Assembly (NCBI GenBank): GCA_024684455.1
Contig: JAIKWU010000022.1
Span: 1 to 64,000 of the forward strand
DNA from: Bacteroidaceae bacterium
GTDB taxonomy: Bacteria > Bacteroidota > Bacteroidia > Bacteroidales > Bacteroidaceae
Direction of reading: 5' to 3'
Length of the DNA stretch: 64,000 bases
A program made the translations under genes and the position numbers. Positions 52,000-60,435 of the stretch are shown one piece after another. How positions within the stretch are numbered: position 1 is the stretch's first letter; each line of letters begins with the position of its first letter. The notes beneath the pieces were generated by a model. The model did no database searches. It was not told the origin of the DNA and saw only the letters and a list, made by a program, of their open reading frames with translations.

Positions 52000-52665
52000 T
52001 TATTTCTCAAAGTGCTGATAGTCCTTCAGCGAATTCCAGTTGCCGCCCCACTGGAAACCACGCTCTGTGAAGAGACGGTAGAGCAAGTCTCCCCGTTCAA
52101 TCTTATAAGCAAACTTACGAGAACGATGTGTATAGGCCTTTGCAGTCGAAGGCTGCACCAGCACCGTACCATCTTTCTTGGTTCGCACACACGGATTGTA
52201 CAGCGTATTCACATCGACCGCCAGCCCCTGCGCATGTTTCGACAGTTTCGTGCTGCCTTCGACAACGCGATAGCAGAAAGAACTCGTATTGTTGTCGCGC
52301 ATCGAACGCTCGTCGTCTGCGTCGTAGTCATCAATCAGGCGCATCCGTTCAATGGGGTACTGCTGTCGGTACAATTCCTCGAAAATCTCCAGCACGTCCT
52401 GCGCAATCTCCTTGTTACAGACCATTTCGCCCTGATGCGTCTGTCCTTTCGCATCCACATGCAGGAGTTGCAAGTATCGCAGGTCGCTCCTGGGCACCGT
52501 GCAGTGGGCGGGAAACGAACGGCCCTGCATCCGTGCAAACACCGAGTCACTGATTTCCTGTACGGAAAATCCTTCCATCGTCTGTGCAAAGGCGATGTTC
52601 ATCCAGAACAACGTACATACGCACACGATTGTTCTGGGAAAAAGTTGTCTTATTGCTTGTTTCAT
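52000..52665 (-). CDS. M15-family D-Ala-D-Ala-carboxypeptidase-like protein
   Basis: This 221-residue exported protein has an N-terminal signal (KQAIRQLFPRTIVCVCTLFW, cleavage near AFAQ). The zinc peptidase motifs are KLSKHAQGLAVDVNTLYNP, with the S-x-H-x6-D pattern, and NSLKDYQHFE at the C-terminus with the third ligand histidine. The family trims peptidoglycan peptides. The ATG at 52665 gives a complete signal peptide but is only 6 bp from a -7 box (TAACTTTG, minus strand 52678-52671), so the messenger would have almost no leader. It converges on trpA. Confidence 0.88.
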   Translation of the reverse strand: MKQAIRQLFPRTIVCVCTLFWMNIAFAQTMEGFSVQEISDSVFARMQGRSFPAHCTVPRSDLRYLQLLHVDAKGQTHQGEMVCNKEIAQDVLEIFEELYRQQYPIERMRLIDDYDADDERSMRDNNTSSFCYRVVEGSTKLSKHAQGLAVDVNTLYNPCVRTKKDGTVLVQPSTAKAYTHRSRKFAYKIERGDLLYRLFTERGFQWGGNWNSLKDYQHFEK

Positions 52666-52670
52666 GGCTG

Positions 52671-52749
52671 CAAAGTTACGTTTTTTCTGCCGCATGTACA
52701 AAAAACAAGCAAAAAAGTAAGCAAATTCAGTGAAAAAGCAGTAACTTTG
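52671..52749. promoter_or_regulatory. Divergent promoter region between the M15 peptidase and purU
   Basis: TAACTTTG occurs on the minus strand at 52678-52671 and on the plus strand at 52742-52749. Both are followed by GCAG, giving outward-facing -7 boxes about 64 bp apart. Clear -33 TTTG boxes are not seen. Confidence 0.55.
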
Positions 52750-52813
52750 CAGTCGCATTTCGTAAAAACTCGGTTGAACGCTAAAACAGCGACACCGCAT
52801 AACCGCAATCAAT

Positions 52814-53671
52814 ATGAGCGTCACGGCAAAACTCCTGCTCCACTGTCCCGACCGTCCAGGCATCCTGGCCGAAATCACGAACTTCATCACGGTCAACGGC
52901 GGCAACATCGTCTATCTCGACCAGTATGTGGACCACATCGAGCACGTGTTCTTTGCACGGGTGGAGTGGGAACTCGAGAACTTCGCCATTCCGCGCGACA
53001 AGATTCAGGACTACTTCTCCACGCTCTATGCCCAGAAGTACGACATGTCGCTGCGTCTCTACTTCTCCGACGTCAAGCCGCGCATGGCCATCTTCGTCTC
53101 GAAGATGAGCCACTGCCTGTTCGACATGCTCGCCCGCTACTCGGCAGGCGAATGGGACTGCGAGATACCCCTCATCATCTCCAACCATCCCGACCTCGAA
53201 CCCGTGGCACGCCAGTTCGGCATCCCCTACCACGTGTTCCCCGTCACGAAGGAGAATAAAGCCGAGCAGGAGCAGAAGGAGATGCAACTGCTGCGCGACA
53301 ACGGCATCACGTTCATCGTCCTTGCCCGCTACATGCAAGTGATTTCGGAGCAGATGATTGAGGCCTACCCCAACCACATCATCAACATCCACCACTCCTT
53401 CCTCCCCGCCTTCGTCGGCGCCAAGCCCTACCACCAGGCATGGGAGCGCGGCGTGAAGATCATCGGTGCCACCAGCCACTACGTGACCACCGAACTCGAC
53501 GCAGGCCCCATCATCGAGCAGGACGTCGTCCGCATCACCCACAAGGACACCCCTGCCGACCTCGTCATGAAGGGAAAGGACCTCGAGAAGATTGTCCTCT
53601 CGCGTGCCGTCAGCAAGCACATCGACCGCAAGGTCCTCGCCTACAAGAACAAGACGGTCATCTTCAGTTAA
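52814..53671 (+). CDS. purU: Formyltetrahydrofolate deformylase
   Basis: This 285-residue protein has an N-terminal ACT domain (residues 1-80, CPDRPGILAEITNFI). A formyltransferase-like domain follows, with IPYHVFPVTKENK and the catalytic region NIHHSFLPAFVGAKPYHQAWERGVKIIGATSHYVTTELDAGPII. It releases formate from 10-formyltetrahydrofolate to balance one-carbon pools; the ACT domain senses amino acids such as glycine or methionine in the known family. The leader of about 60 bp has a -7 box at 52742. Confidence 0.95.
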   Translation: MSVTAKLLLHCPDRPGILAEITNFITVNGGNIVYLDQYVDHIEHVFFARVEWELENFAIPRDKIQDYFSTLYAQKYDMSLRLYFSDVKPRMAIFVSKMSHCLFDMLARYSAGEWDCEIPLIISNHPDLEPVARQFGIPYHVFPVTKENKAEQEQKEMQLLRDNGITFIVLARYMQVISEQMIEAYPNHIINIHHSFLPAFVGAKPYHQAWERGVKIIGATSHYVTTELDAGPIIEQDVVRITHKDTPADLVMKGKDLEKIVLSRAVSKHIDRKVLAYKNKTVIFS

Positions 53672-53721
53672 ATCTCCACTACGAATTTCACGAATAATAA
53701 TTGTTAATTGTTAATATCCCT

Positions 53722-53795
53722 GGCTCCGTAGCTTAGTTGAATAGAGCGTCAGATTCCGGTTCTGAAGGTCCTGGGTTTGAGTCCCAGCGGAGTCA
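53722..53795 (+). tRNA. tRNA-Arg(CCG)
   Basis: This 74-nt cloverleaf has acceptor GGCTCCG paired with CGGAGTC, and a D arm GCTTAGTTGAATAGAGC. The anticodon arm TCAGA-TTCCGGT-TCTGA has anticodon CCG, and the T arm is CTGGGTTTGAGTCCCAG. CCA is not encoded. It reads CGG arginine codons. A terminator follows at 53801. Confidence 0.96.
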
Positions 53796-53800
53796 CAAAG

Positions 53801-53838
53801 CATCATACCTGTCAATGTTGCAGGTGTGATGTTTTTTT
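53801..53838 (+). terminator. Rho-independent terminator after tRNA-Arg
   Basis: CATCATACCTG pairs with CAGGTGTGATG (one mismatched position that is a G-U pair in RNA) around a nine-base loop, followed by seven T residues. It lies 5 bp after the tRNA end. Confidence 0.88.
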
Positions 53839-54357
53839 TATCTTTTTCTTGGTACAACAAATCAAAGAACGATTGCTTTTCCCAGATTAGCATTGCAAAG
53901 TTACGAACTTTACAGACACGTTGGAAAAATCGTAGGTAACAATTGAGTGTGATGGGTTGCGTGTGTCTCGTCGTGGGTTCAGATTGTCTGTAGGGGCTTA
54001 TCTCGTATAAGCCCTTTCCTGTGTATGGTGGGCATTGACAGCAATGCCCCTACAAGCAATCTTAGGGAGCGTGATATTTCCTCCACAGTCCACCGACATT
54101 CCGTCCACAGCCCATGCCAGCACCGTCCACAGTCGGCACAAAGACGAACTGCGCTGCATTTCTAATCTGAACGCCCTTCCATTGGTAGGGACGACCCGTG
54201 GGGCGTCCCGATTGCCTGTTCCCTGTCCACATGGACGTCCCGCGGGCCGTCCCTACATGCAATCATTATATCTACAGGCGTGAATACATGGGCGAGGACT
54301 ACAAACGTGCCGACCGATGCAATGTTATCTTTAAGAAAGTTTTACCGTAATAAAATT
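53839..54357. repeat. Gene-poor region with nested palindromic repeats
   Basis: No convincing gene is present. One unit at about 53990-54053 has ends TGTAGGGGC and GCCCCTACA and inner hairpins GGGCTTAT/ATAAGCCC and GGGCATTG/CAATGCCC. A family A unit follows at 54186-54257. After it comes an open frame of about 28 codons, with a possible ATG at 54289 and ending at the TAA near 54350 (REYMGEDYKRADRCNVIFKK). It could be the 3' remnant of a lost gene. Confidence 0.6.
54186..54257. repeat. GGACGnCCC paired palindromic repeat (family A), copy 2
   Basis: The unit starts TAGGGACGACCCGTGGGG and ends CGCGGGCCGTCCCTACA, with the same architecture as 12787-12860: two GC-rich palindromes separated by about 25 unrelated bases. 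Confidence 0.75.
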
Positions 54358-54515
54358 GCTTTTTTGCTTTTTTGCTTTTTTGCTTTTTCTTGTAAAAAAA
54401 TTCCCCTATTATTATATTATAATATTATTATAATATATAATAGAATAATTTAACTTACATCTTTTTGAATTATGCATGCAAAAGTCGTAAAAAGCAAAAA
54501 AGCAAAAAGACAAAA
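54358..54515. repeat. AT-rich island flanked by inverted octamer repeats
   Basis: Four copies of GCTTTTTT (54358-54389, the last ending in C) face inverted copies AAAAAGC at about 54489-54511. Between them lies nearly pure A/T sequence (TATTATATTATAATATTATT and onward), far below the composition of the surroundings. It could be an element scar, an origin-like unwinding region or a silenced promoter; none is shown by the sequence. Confidence 0.6.
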
Positions 54516-54523
54516 AAACAAAA

Positions 54524-54718
54524 ATGGAAACGCCAGTAAAATACAATGGTCCAGCGCGAGTGACGGTTTACGAAAACGGTGACGTGGATGTGCGTCTGCC
54601 TCGCGAGAACGAAGACCTCAAGTTACAAAAAGTAAAGGAAACGCAGGCTGGAAGCCTCACCCGGACACAGGGCAACTACGAAGCATCAAAACAGCAAAAA
54701 GTTCTAAACACTTTTTAA
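54524..54718 (+). CDS. Possible small protein of unknown function
   Basis: A 64-codon open frame starts directly after the AT-rich island (METPVKYNGPARVTVYENGD, ending KQQKVLNTF). The first half has a plausible beta-hairpin pattern (ARVTVYENGDVDVRLPRE), the second is Gln/Lys/Thr-rich. No family is recognised and no start signal is clear. It may be a genuine small gene acquired with the AT-rich island, a remnant of a larger gene, or chance. Confidence 0.35.
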   Translation: METPVKYNGPARVTVYENGDVDVRLPRENEDLKLQKVKETQAGSLTRTQGNYEASKQQKVLNTF

Positions 54719-54851
54719 CACATCAGTATTGACACAGATTGTCAATTCTCCTAAATAATCTGAAAAAGCAGGGCAATCATTTGCGTATGTCGCAAATTTC
54801 GGCTAAATTTGTGACGCAAAACCACGAAATAATTACTAAAACAAAAACACC

Positions 54852-56099
54852 ATGGGTAAAGTTATCATTATCGGTGCTGGAGGTGTTGCCACCGTTGCTG
54901 CACACAAGGTGGCACAAAACCCCGATGTCTTCACAGAGGTGATGATTGCCAGCCGCCGACGTGAGAAATGCGTCAGACTGGCCGAAGCCCTCGAACAGGC
55001 ATACGCTGGCAAGTCCATGCCGAAGTTCAGCACGGCAAAGGTGGATGCTGACAACGTCGATGAACTGGTGGAACTCTTCAACGAGTTCCGTCCCGACATC
55101 GTGATGAACCTCGCCCTGCCCTATCAGGACCTCACCATCATGGAGGCCTGCCTGCAGGCAGGTGTCAACTACCTTGACACGGCGAACTACGAGCCGCGCG
55201 ACGAGGCACACTTCGAGTACTCCTGGCAGTGGGCATTCATGGACCGTTTCCGTGAGGCTGGGCTGACGGCCATCCTGGGCTGCGGCTTCGACCCCGGCGT
55301 CAGCGGCATCTACACGGCCTATGCAGCCAAGCATCACTTCGACGAAATCCAGTACCTCGACATCGTCGATTGCAACGCCGGCAACCACCACAAGGCTTTC
55401 GCCACGAACTTCAACCCCGAAATCAACATCCGCGAAATCACGCAGAAAGGCCTCTACTACGAAAACGGCAAATGGACTGAGACTGAGCCGCTGGAAATCC
55501 ACAAGCCGCTCACCTACCCCAACATCGGCCCGCGCGAGTCGTATCTGCTGCACCACGAAGAACTGGAGTCGCTCGTCAAGAACTATCCCACCATCCGTCG
55601 CGCACGCTTCTGGATGACGTTCGGACAGCAGTATCTCACCTACCTCGACTGCATCCAGAACCTCGGCATGAGCCGCATCGACGAAATTGAATACGAGGCT
55701 CCACTGGCCGACGGCAGCGGCAAGACGGCACGCGTGAAGATTGTGCCCCTGCAGTTCCTCAAGGCCGTGCTGCCCAACCCGCAGGACCTCGGCGAAAACT
55801 ACGACGGCGAGACGAGCATCGGCTGCCGCATCCGCGGCTTGAAAGACGGACGGGAACACACGTACTACGTCTATAACAACTGCTCGCACGAGGCTGCCTA
55901 CAAGGAGACAGGCATGCAGGGCGTCAGTTACACGACAGGCGTGCCCGCCATGATTGGCGCGATGATGTTTCTCAAAGGCCTGTGGAAGCGACCAGGCGTG
56001 TGGAACGTCGAGGACTTCGACCCAGACCCCTTCATGGAGCAACTCAACTCGCAGGGGCTGCCCTGGCACGAGGTGTTCGACGGCGACCTGGAACTATAA
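54852..56099 (+). CDS. Carboxynorspermidine dehydrogenase (saccharopine dehydrogenase family)
   Basis: This 415-residue NAD(P)-dependent enzyme has IIGAGGVATVAAHKVAQNP at residues 5-23, NLALPYQDLTIMEACLQAGVNYLDTANYE, and GCGFDPGVSGIYTAYA. The sequence resembles the carboxynorspermidine synthase branch of the saccharopine dehydrogenase family more than lysine-forming enzymes. In that route it condenses a diamine with aspartate semialdehyde toward spermidine or norspermidine. The partner decarboxylase is not in the window. A family-level call is secure; the precise substrate is inferred. Confidence 0.88.
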   Translation: MGKVIIIGAGGVATVAAHKVAQNPDVFTEVMIASRRREKCVRLAEALEQAYAGKSMPKFSTAKVDADNVDELVELFNEFRPDIVMNLALPYQDLTIMEACLQAGVNYLDTANYEPRDEAHFEYSWQWAFMDRFREAGLTAILGCGFDPGVSGIYTAYAAKHHFDEIQYLDIVDCNAGNHHKAFATNFNPEINIREITQKGLYYENGKWTETEPLEIHKPLTYPNIGPRESYLLHHEELESLVKNYPTIRRARFWMTFGQQYLTYLDCIQNLGMSRIDEIEYEAPLADGSGKTARVKIVPLQFLKAVLPNPQDLGENYDGETSIGCRIRGLKDGREHTYYVYNNCSHEAAYKETGMQGVSYTTGVPAMIGAMMFLKGLWKRPGVWNVEDFDPDPFMEQLNSQGLPWHEVFDGDLEL

Positions 56100-56155
56100 T
56101 GAACCATGAACAGACATTTTATCAACCCTCAACAAACCATTAAACCATCATACTT

Positions 56156-57172
56156 ATGGCAAAAACAAATGAGACACAGCCCGCAAACAGCGACAAGATG
56201 AAAGCCTTGCAGGCTGCCATGGACAAGATTGAAAAAGCCTTCGGACAAGGCTCCATCATGAAACTGGGCGACGACCATATCGAAGACGTCGATGTCATCC
56301 CCACAGGCTCTATCGGCCTGAACGCCGCACTCGGCGTAGGGGGCTATCCCAAAGGACGCATCATCGAAATCTACGGTCCAGAATCGTCGGGCAAGACGAC
56401 ACTCGCCATCCACGCCATAGCAGAGGCCCAGAAGCAAGGCGGCACGGCTGCCTTCATCGACGCGGAACACGCCTTCGACCGATTCTATGCACAGAAACTC
56501 GGCGTCGATGTCAACAACCTGTGGATTTCTCAACCCGACAACGGGGAACAGGCACTGGAGATAGCCGACCAACTCATCCGCTCGTCGGCAGTCGATATCA
56601 TCGTCATCGACTCGGTGGCAGCACTGACACCGAAAGCCGAAATTGAAGGCGACATGGGCGACAACAAAGTCGGACTGCAGGCACGTCTGATGAGCCAGGC
56701 ACTGCGCAAACTGACGTCGAGCATCAGCAAGACCAACACCACCTGCATCTTCATCAACCAGTTGCGCGAGAAAATCGGCGTGATGTTCGGCAACCCCGAG
56801 ACAACGACAGGCGGCAACGCACTGAAGTTCTATGCCTCCGTACGCCTTGACATCCGTAAGGTGACAACGCTGAAAGACGGCGAACAGATGATAGGCAACC
56901 AAGTGCGCGTCAAGGTCATCAAAAACAAGGTGGCACCCCCGTTCCGCAAAGCCGAGTTCGACATCATGTTCGGTGAAGGCATCTCACACAGCGGCGAAAT
57001 CGTCGATCTGGGCGTCCAGTTCGGCATCATCAAGAAGAGCGGCAGTTGGTTCTCCTACGAAGAAAACCGTCTGGCACAGGGACGCGACGCCACCAAGAAC
57101 CTCATCGACGACAACCCCGAACTGGCCGAAGAACTCGAAGCCAAAATCATGGCTGCGATGACACAGCAATAA
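56156..57172 (+). CDS. recA: RecA recombinase
   Basis: This 338-residue protein shows the Walker A motif GPESSGKTT at residues 74-82, Walker [15 protein letters not shown], and loop/DNA-binding segments [47 protein letters not shown]. It forms the ATP-dependent filament on single-stranded DNA for homologous recombination and repair. No LexA-type box was recognised upstream. The next gene starts 4 bp after its stop. Confidence 0.98.
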   Translation: MAKTNETQPANSDKMKALQAAMDKIEKAFGQGSIMKLGDDHIEDVDVIPTGSIGLNAALGVGGYPKGRIIEIYGPESSGKTTLAIHAIAEAQKQGGTAAFIDAEHAFDRFYAQKLGVDVNNLWISQPDNGEQALEIADQLIRSSAVDIIVIDSVAALTPKAEIEGDMGDNKVGLQARLMSQALRKLTSSISKTNTTCIFINQLREKIGVMFGNPETTTGGNALKFYASVRLDIRKVTTLKDGEQMIGNQVRVKVIKNKVAPPFRKAEFDIMFGEGISHSGEIVDLGVQFGIIKKSGSWFSYEENRLAQGRDATKNLIDDNPELAEELEAKIMAAMTQQ

Positions 57173-57176
57173 AGCC

Positions 57177-57788
57177 ATGATCCCGCGCATCGCCATCCTC
57201 TCACAGAACACACTCGAAGCCATGGGGCTGAAGTCCATCCTTTGCGACATCATCCCCATGGTCGACGTGAGTGTGTTTGCGTCGATGGACGAACTCTGCG
57301 CCGAACAGCAGACAACACCCTTCTTCCATTACTTCGTCTCGTCACAGATGCTACTGGCCCATGCCGACTTCTTCGTCAAGCATCCGCACCAGACCATCGT
57401 GCTCACCTCGCAACCCATCACGGGCAAGCAGTTTGAGCATTTCCACACGCTCAACACGGCCCAGATGGAGCACGGACTCATCAAGTCCATCCTACGACTC
57501 CACCAACATGGTCATGCCAATGCCGACGGACACGGCTTCCACCATGGCAACATGCAGGAGAAGGACGTCGTCGGCCCGACCATCGACATCAGCAAACGCG
57601 AAGCCGAAGTGCTGGCCCTCGTGGTGCGCGGATTCATCAACAAGGAAATCGCCGACCGCCTGCATATCTCCCTGCCGACCGTCATCACGCACCGCAAGAA
57701 CATCTGCGACAAACTACACATCCATTCCGTCTCAGCCCTGACTATCTACGCCGTCACCCACGGCATTGTCAGCGTTGAAGAAATCTAA
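57177..57788 (+). CDS. LuxR-type regulator with degenerate receiver and His-rich linker
   Basis: This 203-residue protein has an N-terminal alpha/beta region (residues 1-100) shaped like a response-regulator receiver but without a recognisable phospho-acceptor aspartate. A histidine-rich linker follows (about 104-122; LHQHGHANADGHGFHHGN). The C-terminal LuxR helix-turn-helix is clear (about 133-195; ISKREAEVLALVVRGFINKEIADRLHISLPTVITHRKNI). It is likely a DNA-binding transcription factor not controlled by phosphorylation. It lies 4 bp after recA and 6 bp before dnaX, so it may be co-expressed with DNA maintenance genes. Confidence 0.86.
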   Translation: MIPRIAILSQNTLEAMGLKSILCDIIPMVDVSVFASMDELCAEQQTTPFFHYFVSSQMLLAHADFFVKHPHQTIVLTSQPITGKQFEHFHTLNTAQMEHGLIKSILRLHQHGHANADGHGFHHGNMQEKDVVGPTIDISKREAEVLALVVRGFINKEIADRLHISLPTVITHRKNICDKLHIHSVSALTIYAVTHGIVSVEEI

Positions 57789-57794
57789 AATCAC

Positions 57795-59579
57795 ATGAGC
57801 AACTACATCGTTTCAGCACGAAAATACCGTCCCGTAACGTTCGACAGCGTGGTCGGCCAGTCATCCCTGACCACGACGCTGAAGAACTCCATCCAGTCGG
57901 GACGCCTGGCACACGCCTACCTGTTCTGCGGACCGCGCGGCGTAGGCAAGACCACCTGTGCCCGCATCTTTGCAAAAACCATCAACTGCCTCAACCCGAA
58001 GCCCAACGGCGACGCCTGCGAAGAGTGCGAATCCTGCCGAGCCTTCAACGAGCAGCGCTCGTACAACATCCACGAACTCGATGCCGCCTCGAACAACAGC
58101 GTCGAGGACATTCGCCAGTTGATTGAACAAGTGAATATACCGCCGCAAGTCGGTCGCTATAAGGTATTTATCGTCGATGAGGTTCACATGCTCTCCACAG
58201 CCGCCTTCAACGCTTTCCTGAAGACACTCGAAGAGCCGCCCGCACATGCCATCTTCATCCTCGCCACCACCGAGAAGCACAAACTGCTGCCCACCATCCT
58301 GTCGCGCTGCCAAATCTACGACTTCAACCGCATGACCGTACAGAACATCGTCGGACACCTCGAAAACGTGGCACGCCAGGAAGGCATCACCTACGAACCC
58401 ACCGCCCTCAACGTCATCGCCCAGAAAGCCGACGGAGGTATGCGCGACGCACTCAGCATCTTCGACCAGGTGGCATCGTTCTGCCAAGGCAACATCACCT
58501 ATCAGCAGACCATCGCCGACCTCAACGTGCTCGACTACGACTACTACTTCAAGTTGGTCGATTACTTCCTCGGCAACAACATCCCCGACATCATGCTCAC
58601 CTTCGACGAAATCCTCAGCAAGGGATTCGAAGGCAGCCACTTCGTCGGCGGACTCAACAACCACCTGCGCAACCTCCTCGTCAGTCGCGATGCAGCCACC
58701 GTCAAACTGCTTGAGACAAGCGACGAAGTCCGTCAGCGCTACGCCGAGCAGGCACAGCGTTGCCAGCCACGGTTCCTCTACGCTGCCATCCGCAAGTGTA
58801 CCGACTGCGACCTCAACTACCGCATGAGCCAGAACAAGCGACTGCTCGTCGAACTCACACTCATCGAGATTGCACAGTTGGCAACAGGCGATGCCGATGC
58901 CCTGCCCTCTGGGCTTGGCCCTACGGAAAATTCTCTCACACACTCTGGAGACAAGCAACTGAAGCCTGTCTTCCACCCTGCAGCAAACGCAGCACAGACC
59001 GCTCCGTCAGCCAAGACAGAGCATTCACAACCTGTATCTACACCCGCAGCCACACCTGCGCCCAAAGCCAAACCACAGCCCGTTGAAACCAAACCAACGA
59101 CATCGGGACAAAGTTTTTCAATACACAAAACCACAACCCCCACCACACAAAAAAAACAGCAACCCCAGCAACCATCGCCTGCCAGCACCCATGCTGAAAA
59201 AGAAGGGACATCGGCGCCACTCACTCAGGAGAACCTTACCATCACATGGCGCGAAATGGCACACAACATGTTTGCAGACGATGCCGCCATGCTCAACCGC
59301 CTGGAACAGCACATACCCCAGTTGCAGCCCGACGACAACACCCTCCTCATTACGGCCGACAACCCCATGGTGGCAGAACTCATACAGCGTCACACACCCC
59401 AACTGCAACAACAGTTGCAAACCACCTTTATACAACCCTCCCTACACATTAACGTCACCGTCAGGACACAGGAAGAACGTCCCAGACACCTCACCCAGCA
59501 TCAGCAATTCAACAAGATGTGCAAAGAAAACGAAGCCTTGGGAAAACTCCAACAGGAGTTTCAACTCGAAATCGAATAA
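57795..59579 (+). CDS. dnaX: DNA polymerase III subunits gamma and tau
   Basis: This 594-residue clamp loader has Walker A GPRGVGKT at residues 46-53, a zinc-binding cluster with C75, C78 and C81, Walker B VFIVDEVHML, and sensor 1 region FILATTEKHKLLPTILSRCQ. The linker (about 380-480) is Pro/Thr/Gln/Lys-rich and the C-terminal domain is tau-like. At codons 452-454 there is a run of eight A residues (59149-59156). Slippage there by one base in one direction meets a TGA at 59189-59191, giving a gamma-size product. Whether this occurs is not shown. Confidence 0.95.
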   Translation: MSNYIVSARKYRPVTFDSVVGQSSLTTTLKNSIQSGRLAHAYLFCGPRGVGKTTCARIFAKTINCLNPKPNGDACEECESCRAFNEQRSYNIHELDAASNNSVEDIRQLIEQVNIPPQVGRYKVFIVDEVHMLSTAAFNAFLKTLEEPPAHAIFILATTEKHKLLPTILSRCQIYDFNRMTVQNIVGHLENVARQEGITYEPTALNVIAQKADGGMRDALSIFDQVASFCQGNITYQQTIADLNVLDYDYYFKLVDYFLGNNIPDIMLTFDEILSKGFEGSHFVGGLNNHLRNLLVSRDAATVKLLETSDEVRQRYAEQAQRCQPRFLYAAIRKCTDCDLNYRMSQNKRLLVELTLIEIAQLATGDADALPSGLGPTENSLTHSGDKQLKPVFHPAANAAQTAPSAKTEHSQPVSTPAATPAPKAKPQPVETKPTTSGQSFSIHKTTTPTTQKKQQPQQPSPASTHAEKEGTSAPLTQENLTITWREMAHNMFADDAAMLNRLEQHIPQLQPDDNTLLITADNPMVAELIQRHTPQLQQQLQTTFIQPSLHINVTVRTQEERPRHLTQHQQFNKMCKENEALGKLQQEFQLEIE

Positions 59580-59637
59580 ACGGCTTCTTTACCATCCTTT
59601 CATACAGTGAGACGACTGGATTTTTTATAAAAAATCG

Positions 59638-59645
59638 TAACTTTG
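59638..59645 (+). promoter_or_regulatory. -7 promoter box before the HAD-altronate dehydratase pair
   Basis: TAACTTTG preceded by AAAATCG resembles the -7 side of other promoters in the window. Transcription would start about 59651, next to an ATG at 59650, which argues for the later ATG at 59728 as the start. Confidence 0.5.
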
Positions 59646-59727
59646 CAGCATGAACGAGAACAGCAGAGTGGAAACAGAGTGGAAACGTGCGGTCGGGCGC
59701 TGGCTGCGAATACATGAAGAGGAACGG

Positions 59728-60435
59728 ATGGACGTTCAGTTGGCGATGTTCGACATGGACGGCGTTCTGTTCGACTCAATGAAGAACCATGCCAAAAGTT
59801 GGCATGAGACGATGGCTCACTTCGGGCTGACGCTTCCCGTCGAAGAGGCATACTTGCACGAAGGACGCACTGGAGCCGGCACCATCAACATCGTCAGCCT
59901 GAGAGAACGTGGACACGAGGCGACACAACAGGAAATCAACGACATCTATGCCTACAAAAGTCAGATGTTCAATGCTATGCCGACAGCAGAACCGATGCGG
60001 GGTGCCTACGAACTACTGCAACAGGTGAAGGCCGACGGCATCACGCCGATGGTAGTCACGGGCAGTGGTCAGAAGACGCTGCTGGAACGGCTCGCAAAGA
60101 ACTTTCCTGGCATCTTCAGCCCGAGCCTCATGGTAACGGCCTTCGATGTGAAGCACGGAAAGCCTGACCCAGAGCCTTATCTGATGGGACTGCACAAGAT
60201 GTTTGGCAACGCGGCAGGGCTCTCCAAGCATCGTGCCATCGTCGTAGAAAATGCTCCTCTGGGCATCGAGGCTGCAGTAGCGGCAGGTGTCTTCACCATC
60301 GCCGTCAACACAGGACCACTGCCCGACCAGGTGCTCCTCGATGCAGGCGCCGACTTGCTTTTCCCCTCCATGCAGGCTCTGTGTGATGCCTGGACACACC
60401 TGGCTCCTAACTTCACAACTTCATTACTACTATGA
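59728..60435 (+). CDS. HAD-superfamily hydrolase (beta-phosphoglucomutase-like)
   Basis: This 235-residue protein has motif I MFDMDGVLFDSM at residues 6-17, motif II VVTGSGQK, motif III lysine in HGKPDPEPYL and motif IV VVENAPLGIEAA. The class I cap between motifs I and II is typical for beta-phosphoglucomutase and phosphoglycolate-like phosphatases. Substrate is not evident. The longer frame from 59650 adds a charged 26-residue leader but begins at the transcription start; I prefer 59728, which has AGAGGA nearby. Its stop overlaps the altronate dehydratase start by four bases. Confidence 0.88.
   Translation: MDVQLAMFDMDGVLFDSMKNHAKSWHETMAHFGLTLPVEEAYLHEGRTGAGTINIVSLRERGHEATQQEINDIYAYKSQMFNAMPTAEPMRGAYELLQQVKADGITPMVVTGSGQKTLLERLAKNFPGIFSPSLMVTAFDVKHGKPDPEPYLMGLHKMFGNAAGLSKHRAIVVENAPLGIEAAVAAGVFTIAVNTGPLPDQVLLDAGADLLFPSMQALCDAWTHLAPNFTTSLLL

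Noticed and set aside
51997-53259. 420-codon plus-strand frame across the M15 peptidase and purU
   Set aside because: It crosses two genes with clear motifs and their promoters; the translated sequence is His/Arg-rich noise.
53711-53893. 60-codon minus-strand frame
   Set aside because: It runs through tRNA-Arg and its terminator.
53842-54520. Possible CRISPR array or chromosomal origin
   Set aside because: Repeats are inverted or simple octamers without regular unique spacers, and no cas, dnaA or DnaA-box cluster is visible.
54777-56069. 430-codon open frame antisense to the carboxynorspermidine dehydrogenase gene
   Set aside because: Complete overlap with a well-supported gene; composition is that of a shadow frame.
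57861-58976. 371-codon antisense frame in dnaX
   Set aside because: Opposite to conserved dnaX motifs; Val/Glu-rich shadow without a domain.
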